Source: Flavonifractor sp. An92
GTDB lineage: Bacteria; Bacillota; Clostridia; Oscillospirales; Oscillospiraceae
NCBI RefSeq assembly: GCF_002159175.1
Contig: NZ_NFGZ01000008.1
Coordinates: 1 to 64,000 of the forward strand
Direction of reading: 5' to 3'
DNA: 64,000 bases
The stretch's first letter is position 1; every line of letters starts with the position of its first letter. The position numbers and the translations under genes were made by a program. Shown piece by piece: positions 59,720 to 64,000 of this stretch. The notes beneath the pieces were generated by a model. It did not search any database, had not been told where the DNA came from, and saw only the letters and a list, made by a program, of their open reading frames with translations.

Positions 59720-62114
59720 TCAGGAACGCCTCGATGACGTCGCCCTGCTTGATGTCCTGGAACTTCTCGAAGGTGATGCCGCACTCGTAGCCCTGGGCGA
59801 CCTCCTTCACGCTGTCCTTGAAGCGCTGGAGGGAGGCGATGGCGCCGTCGTAGATGACCACGTTGTCCCGCAGCAGGCGCATCTGGGCGCCGCGCTGCAT
59901 CTTGCCGTTGGTGACGTAGCAGCCGGCCACCATGCCCACGTTGGTGATACGGAACACCTCGCGGACCTCGGCCTGGCCCAGCTCCACTTCCTTGAACTTG
60001 GGCGCCAGCATGCCCTTCATAGCGGTCTCGATCTCGTTGATGCAGTCGTAGATGACCCGGTACATCCGCATATCCACCTTGTTGCGGGCGGCGGACTCCT
60101 TGGCGTTGTTGTCGGGGCGGACGTTGAAGCCAACAATAATGGCGTTGGAGGTGGTGGCCAGCATGACGTCGCTCTCGTTGATGGCGCCCACCGCGCAGTG
60201 GATGACCCGGACCCGGACCTCGTCGTTGGAGATCTTCTCCAGGGAGGCCTTGACGGCCTCGGCGGAGCCCATCACGTCGGCCTTGACGATGATGGCCAGC
60301 TCCTTCATCTCGCCCTGCTTGATCTGGCTGAACAGATCCTCCAGGGACACCTTCTGTCCCACGGGGCCGGAGGCGGCCATCTTCTGCTCGTGCTTGCGCT
60401 GCTCCACCAGCTCGCGGGCCATGCGCTCGTCGGCCACGGCGTGGAAGTCGTCACCGGCGTTGGGCACCTCGCTCATGCCGATGATCTCCACAGGCACGGA
60501 GGGGCCGGCCTCGTTGAGCTTCTGGCCGCGGGCGTTGGTCATGGCGCGGACACGGCCCACGGCGGTGCCGGCGATGATGACGTCGCCCTGGTGCAGGGTA
60601 CCGTTCTGCACCAGCAGGGTGGCCACAGGGCCGCGGCCGCGGTCCAGGCGGGCCTCGATGACGGCGCCGTGGGCGGAGCGGTTGGGGTTGGCCTTGAGCT
60701 CCTGCATCTCGGCGGTCAGGTTCACCATCTCCAGGAGGTTGTCGATGCCCTCGCCGGTCTTGGCGGAGATGGGGCAGATGATGGTGTCGCCGCCCCACTC
60801 CTCGGGCACCAGCTCGTACTTGGTGAGCTGCTCCTTGATGCGCTCGGGGTCGGCCTCGGGCTTATCCATCTTGTTGATAGCCACGATGATGGGGATCTTG
60901 GCGGCCTTGGCGTGGTTGATGGACTCCACGGTCTGGGGCATGATACCGTCGTCGGCGGCCACCACCAGGATGGCGATATCGGTGATCATGGCGCCGCGGG
61001 CGCGCATGGCGGTGAAGGCCTCATGGCCGGGGGTGTCCAGGAAGGTGATCACTTTGCCGCCCACGTCCACCTGATAGGCGCCGATGTGCTGGGTGATGCC
61101 GCCGGCCTCGCCCGCAGCCACGTGGGCCTTGCGGACGTAGTCCAGCAGGGAGGTCTTGCCGTGGTCGACGTGGCCCATGACCACCACCACGGGGGCGCGG
61201 GGGAGCAGATCCTCCTCCTTGTCCTCGGCGGTGTCGATGAGGCGCTCCTCGATGGTGACGATGACCTCCTTCTCCACCTTGCAGCCCATCTCCTCGGCGA
61301 TGATGGCGGCGGTGTCGAAGTCGATGATGTCGCTGAGGGAGGCCATGACGCCGTTCTTCATCAGGGTCTTGACCACCTCGGCGCCGGTCTTTTTCATGCG
61401 GGAGGCCAGCTCGCCCACGCCGATCTCATCGGGGATGAGGACCTTGACGGGGGCCTTCTTGGCGATCTCCTGCTGGAGGCGGCGCATGCGGTCCTGCTCC
61501 TCCTGCTTGCGCTTGTTGCCGAAGTTGCCGCCCTTGCGCTGGTTGGCGTTGCGGCCCTGGAACTTCTGCTTGCCGGCCTGCATCTGCTTGGTCTTGCCGG
61601 CGGCCAGGTCCTCCAGGCGCTCGTCGTACTTCTCCAGGTTGACGTTGCCGGCCTTGCGGGTGTCCACGATCTTCTTCTCGGGCACGCGGCTGGCGGGCTT
61701 GTTCCCGGCGGCGGGCTGGGCGTTGTTGTTGGCCTTCTGGCTCTGAGCCTGGGCCTGGGGCTGGGCCGCGGGACGGGCAGGGGCGTTGCCGCCGGCCTTC
61801 TGGCCCTGGGGCTTGCCGCCGTTGTTGTGGTTGTTCTGGTTGTTCTTGGGACCCTGCTGGCCCTGGGGCGCGGCGGGCTTGGCATTGGCCGCGGCCTTGG
61901 GCTCGTGGTAGACATCGGCATAGATGCTCTCGATGCTCTCCACCTGGTTGTGCTGGGTCAGATAGTCGAAGATCACAGAAAGCTCGCTGTCGCCCAGGAC
62001 CTGCATATGGTTCTTGGGCGTGCTGGCGTACTCGGTGAGAATATCCGCGATCTCCTTGGAGTTGCGGCCAAAGTCCTTGGCCACCTCATGCACTCGATAC
62101 TTATTGTTCAGCAA
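59700..62114 (-). CDS. infB: translation initiation factor IF-2
   Basis: GTPase that places initiator tRNA on the 30S subunit. 804 residues: an IF2_N motif ([15 protein letters not shown]), a low-complexity Ala/Asn/Gln/Pro/Lys linker (about 75-200), a second IF2_N, then the G domain with [23 protein letters not shown] and NKMDKPEA, and C-terminal domains II-IV. The probable start is TTG 62114, 9 nt after GGAGG, since no ATG fits; reading further upstream gives an unrelated sequence. Confidence 0.95.
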   Translation of the reverse strand: MLNNKYRVHEVAKDFGRNSKEIADILTEYASTPKNHMQVLGDSELSVIFDYLTQHNQVESIESIYADVYHEPKAAANAKPAAPQGQQGPKNNQNNHNNGGKPQGQKAGGNAPARPAAQPQAQAQSQKANNNAQPAAGNKPASRVPEKKIVDTRKAGNVNLEKYDERLEDLAAGKTKQMQAGKQKFQGRNANQRKGGNFGNKRKQEEQDRMRRLQQEIAKKAPVKVLIPDEIGVGELASRMKKTGAEVVKTLMKNGVMASLSDIIDFDTAAIIAEEMGCKVEKEVIVTIEERLIDTAEDKEEDLLPRAPVVVVMGHVDHGKTSLLDYVRKAHVAAGEAGGITQHIGAYQVDVGGKVITFLDTPGHEAFTAMRARGAMITDIAILVVAADDGIMPQTVESINHAKAAKIPIIVAINKMDKPEADPERIKEQLTKYELVPEEWGGDTIICPISAKTGEGIDNLLEMVNLTAEMQELKANPNRSAHGAVIEARLDRGRGPVATLLVQNGTLHQGDVIIAGTAVGRVRAMTNARGQKLNEAGPSVPVEIIGMSEVPNAGDDFHAVADERMARELVEQRKHEQKMAASGPVGQKVSLEDLFSQIKQGEMKELAIIVKADVMGSAEAVKASLEKISNDEVRVRVIHCAVGAINESDVMLATTSNAIIVGFNVRPDNNAKESAARNKVDMRMYRVIYDCINEIETAMKGMLAPKFKEVELGQAEVREVFRITNVGMVAGCYVTNGKMQRGAQMRLLRDNVVIYDGAIASLQRFKDSVKEVAQGYECGITFEKFQDIKQGDVIEAFLMEQIEV

Positions 62115-62151
62115 ATAAAGCCACCTCCACGTCGGGACTTGTGCCAACGAG

Positions 62152-62176
62152 AAAACGCAAAGGCTCTTTGCGCTTT
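62152..62176 (-). other. hairpin between ylxQ and infB
   Basis: Arms AACGCAAAG and CTTTGCG-CTT with a 3 nt loop; on the minus strand it is followed by TTTTCTC, so it may be a weak terminator or attenuator in front of infB. Confidence 0.45.
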
Positions 62177-62224
62177 CTGATTGGAACAAGTCCGCTGTCT
62201 CTGTACTTGATCGTTCCGGACAGT

Positions 62225-62725
62225 CTATCCATCCCGGCGCTGTCCCGGCCGGTCCGGGCGGCGTTTCCGTCCGGATTGCCCCTCTTTGGGCGGCGCTGCC
62301 CAGGGCTTATGCTGAGCGGCAGCCCGTGCCTTGGCGCGGGTCCGCTTCTTCTTCTGGCGGGTGAGGGTCCGGCGGGCCCGCTCCCGCAGAGTCTCCGCCA
62401 CTTCGCCGTAGGCCTCGGCGTCCATCCGGGCCAGGGCTCCGGCCACGGCGCCGGCGAGGCCCATGTCGGTGACGGCCAGCACGGCGCACTGTTCCCGGCC
62501 CAGGGAGCCCCCCAGCTCGGCCTTGTCAAAGGGGACGGTGAGGCAGGGGACGCGGATGCTCTGGGCGCTGTGCTCCCCCCGGTCCCGGGTGTTCTCCGCC
62601 GCGTCGGCGGCCACCAGCAGGAGCCGGGCGGTGCGGCGGGCCACGGCGTCGGCCACGGCGTCCTCGCCCAGGGCCAGGTTGCCGCCCTTCCGGGCCAGGC
62701 CCAGCAGGTGCAGGGCACTATTCAT
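62225..62725 (-). CDS. L7Ae/L30e-family RNA-binding protein (YlxQ-like)
   Basis: 166 residues. The first 95 are an L7Ae-type domain ([33 protein letters not shown]) as in Bacillus YlxQ, a kink-turn RNA binder linked to the ribosome. An extra basic tail follows (about 110-166, [16 protein letters not shown]), making it longer than the usual 100 residues. Overlaps ylxR by 8 bp in the conserved nusA-ylxR-ylxQ-infB order. Confidence 0.88.
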   Translation of the reverse strand: MNSALHLLGLARKGGNLALGEDAVADAVARRTARLLLVAADAAENTRDRGEHSAQSIRVPCLTVPFDKAELGGSLGREQCAVLAVTDMGLAGAVAGALARMDAEAYGEVAETLRERARRTLTRQKKKRTRAKARAAAQHKPWAAPPKEGQSGRKRRPDRPGQRRDG

Positions 62726-62990
62726 GGTTCCCCTCCTCCATCTCCGCCGTCAGGGCGTCGTAGACCTCGTCGGGGATGGGGGCGGAAAACGCCCGCTCCA
62801 GCGCTCTGGATTTCCGGGCCCGCTTCAGGCACTCGGGATTGGGGCACACATAGGCCCCCCGGCCCGGCTTCTTTCCCTTGAAATCCAGGGAGACCTCCCC
62901 CTCCGGGCTCTTCACCACCCGGATGAGTTCCTTTTTGGGCTTCATCTCCCGGCAGCCCAGACACTGGCGCATGGGGATCTTTTTAGGCAT
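62718..62990 (-). CDS. ylxR: YlxR family RNA-binding protein
   Basis: 90 residues (RnpM type in Bacillus, reported to modulate RNase P). Motifs MRQCLGCREMKPKKELIR and GRGAYVCPNPECLKRA. GGAGG lies 8 nt before ATG 62990. Between nusA and ylxQ as in most Firmicutes. Confidence 0.93.
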   Translation of the reverse strand: MPKKIPMRQCLGCREMKPKKELIRVVKSPEGEVSLDFKGKKPGRGAYVCPNPECLKRARKSRALERAFSAPIPDEVYDALTAEMEEGNHE

Positions 62991-63047
62991 TTCACTCGCC
63001 TCCTTCTGCAAGCCCTGCGGGCGGCCGGAGCCGCCCACGATCCGGGC

Positions 63048-64000
63048 TTATTCCTCGGTCTCAGCGGGGACGCTCTCCTCGTCGGCCACATCGTCCTCGT
63101 CCAGGAGGATCTCCTCGTCCTCGCTCTCCAGCTCGGGCTCCTCCTCCACGGGGGCGCTCTCGGGCTTGATGTCGATCTTATAGCCGGTGAGCTTGGCGGC
63201 CAGGCGGGCATTCTGGCCCTCCTTGCCGATGGCCAGGGAGAGCTGGTCGTCGGGCACGATGACCCGGCAGCTCTTGCCCTCCTCCAGGGTGGTGACGCTG
63301 ATGACGTCGGCGGGAGAGAGGGCGGCGGCGATGTAAGCGGCGGGGTCCTCGCTGTACTTGATGATGTCCACCTTCTCGCCGTCCAGCTCCTCCACGATGT
63401 TGTTCACGCGCTGGCCGCGGGGACCCACGCAGGCGCCGATGGCGTCCACGTCGGGGTCGGCGGACCAGACGGCCAGCTTGGTGCGGGAGCCGGCCTCACG
63501 GGCGATGGACTTGACTTCCACAGTGCCGTCGTAGATCTCGGGCACTTCCAGCTCGAAGAGGCGCTTCACCAGGCCCGGGTGGGTGCGGGACACCAGCACC
63601 TGGGGACCCTTGGTGGAGCGGCGGACCTCCACCACATACACTCTCAGGCGCATGCCCTCGGTGAGGGGCTCGCCCTTGACCTGCTCACCGGCGGCCAGAT
63701 AGGCGTCGGTGCTCTCGCCGCCGGAGCCGATGCGCAGGCTGGCGGCGCCGGAGCGGGGGTCGATGCGGGTCACGAGGCCGGTGAGGATCTCATGCTCCTT
63801 GGAGGAGAACTCGTCGTACACCATGCCGCGCTCGGCCTCCCGCATGCCCTGGATGATGACCTGACGGGCGGTCTGGGCGGCGATGCGCCCGAAGTTGCGG
63901 GGCTTGATCTCAATGCGCAGCACGTCGCCCAGCTGGGCCCGGGGCAGGGTCTGCCGGGCCTCCTCCAGGCTCATCTCGGTGCAGGGATTGTCCACGGTCT
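63048..64000 (-). CDS. nusA: transcription termination/antitermination factor NusA (5' end beyond the window)
   Basis: The C-terminal 317 or so residues are present; the first 70 or so lie past 64000. Seen are the end of the N-terminal domain ([23 protein letters not shown]), the S1 domain (about 64000-63650 downward), and two KH domains ([56 protein letters not shown]), then an acidic tail ([19 protein letters not shown]). No internal start is needed. Heads the conserved cluster running to ribF. Confidence 0.96.
   Translation of the reverse strand, partial: TVDNPCTEMSLEEARQTLPRAQLGDVLRIEIKPRNFGRIAAQTARQVIIQGMREAERGMVYDEFSSKEHEILTGLVTRIDPRSGAASLRIGSGGESTDAYLAAGEQVKGEPLTEGMRLRVYVVEVRRSTKGPQVLVSRTHPGLVKRLFELEVPEIYDGTVEVKSIAREAGSRTKLAVWSADPDVDAIGACVGPRGQRVNNIVEELDGEKVDIIKYSEDPAAYIAAALSPADVISVTTLEEGKSCRVIVPDDQLSLAIGKEGQNARLAAKLTGYKIDIKPESAPVEEEPELESEDEEILLDEDDVADEESVPAETEE

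Noticed and set aside
59631-62180. 849-codon plus-strand open frame
   Set aside because: Antisense to infB; repetitive Leu/Gly/Val/His translation typical of GC-rich mirror frames.

Overview
The window is GC-rich DNA from a spore-forming member of the Oscillospiraceae (Clostridia), most like the Flavonifractor / Lawsonibacter / Pseudoflavonifractor / Intestinimonas group. This rests on the 5' end of a 16S rRNA gene at the left edge, on sporulation genes (spoVAC, dpaA-dpaB), on Firmicutes gene neighbourhoods (yabM-mazG-hup-rqcP; nusA-ylxR-ylxQ-infB-rbfA-nrnA-truB-ribF), and on SigA-type promoters that nearly all have 17 bp spacers. The genus is an inference from memory of 16S sequences and is not certain.

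Layout. 1-780 (minus): start of an rRNA operon with a structured leader and four tandem promoters. 908-5124 (plus): metA, then a BlaI-type repressor followed by what look like the two halves of a BlaR1/M56 sensor protease encoded as separate genes in swapped order. 5125-5773: gene-free, AT-richer stretch with a strong leftward promoter and hairpins, a candidate long noncoding RNA. 5774-17115 (minus): spoVAC, rqcP, hup, mazG, yabM-like flippase, mtaD, purine nucleoside phosphorylase, a zinc-ribbon protein, a hybrid histidine kinase, lepB and rny. 17481-18443 (plus): yedF and a DUF3343 gene from a consensus promoter. 18467-26527 (plus): a TPP-riboswitch-controlled thiamin salvage operon (thiD, thiamin-binding protein, thiW, thiM, thiE, HAD phosphatase, tenA, three-gene ABC importer), flanked by two direct copies of a 360 bp palindrome-rich repeat. 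26534-30508 (minus): radical SAM protein, tdk, aldehyde dehydrogenase, mutY. 30583-33953 (plus): ECF sigma / anti-sigma pair, then a HlyC/CorC transporter behind a structured leader. 34000-34756 (minus): greA and a small Cys-rich membrane protein. 34841-37609 (plus): Asp23-like protein, fakA, kptA. 37653-46252 (minus): polar amino acid importer and oligopeptide importer. 46340-47796 (minus): dpaB, dpaA. 47905-53683 (plus): TIGR04255 protein, acetyltransferase, nicotinamidase, pncB, then glf with a glycosyltransferase. 53732-55333: degV and a divergent tetR sharing an operator. 55373-64000 (minus): CAP-domain secreted protein, then ribF back to a nusA cut by the window edge.

How the genes work together. 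The thi operon makes thiamin phosphate only by salvage of its pyrimidine and thiazole halves; no thiC or thiG is present here. Nicotinamidase plus PncB form NAD salvage. FakA (35325) and the DegV protein (53732) are the two halves of a fatty acid kinase system, the latter under a TetR repressor. The nusA-infB cluster covers transcription elongation, translation initiation, ribosome maturation and tRNA modification. No CRISPR array, phage, transposase, integrase or tRNA gene was seen.
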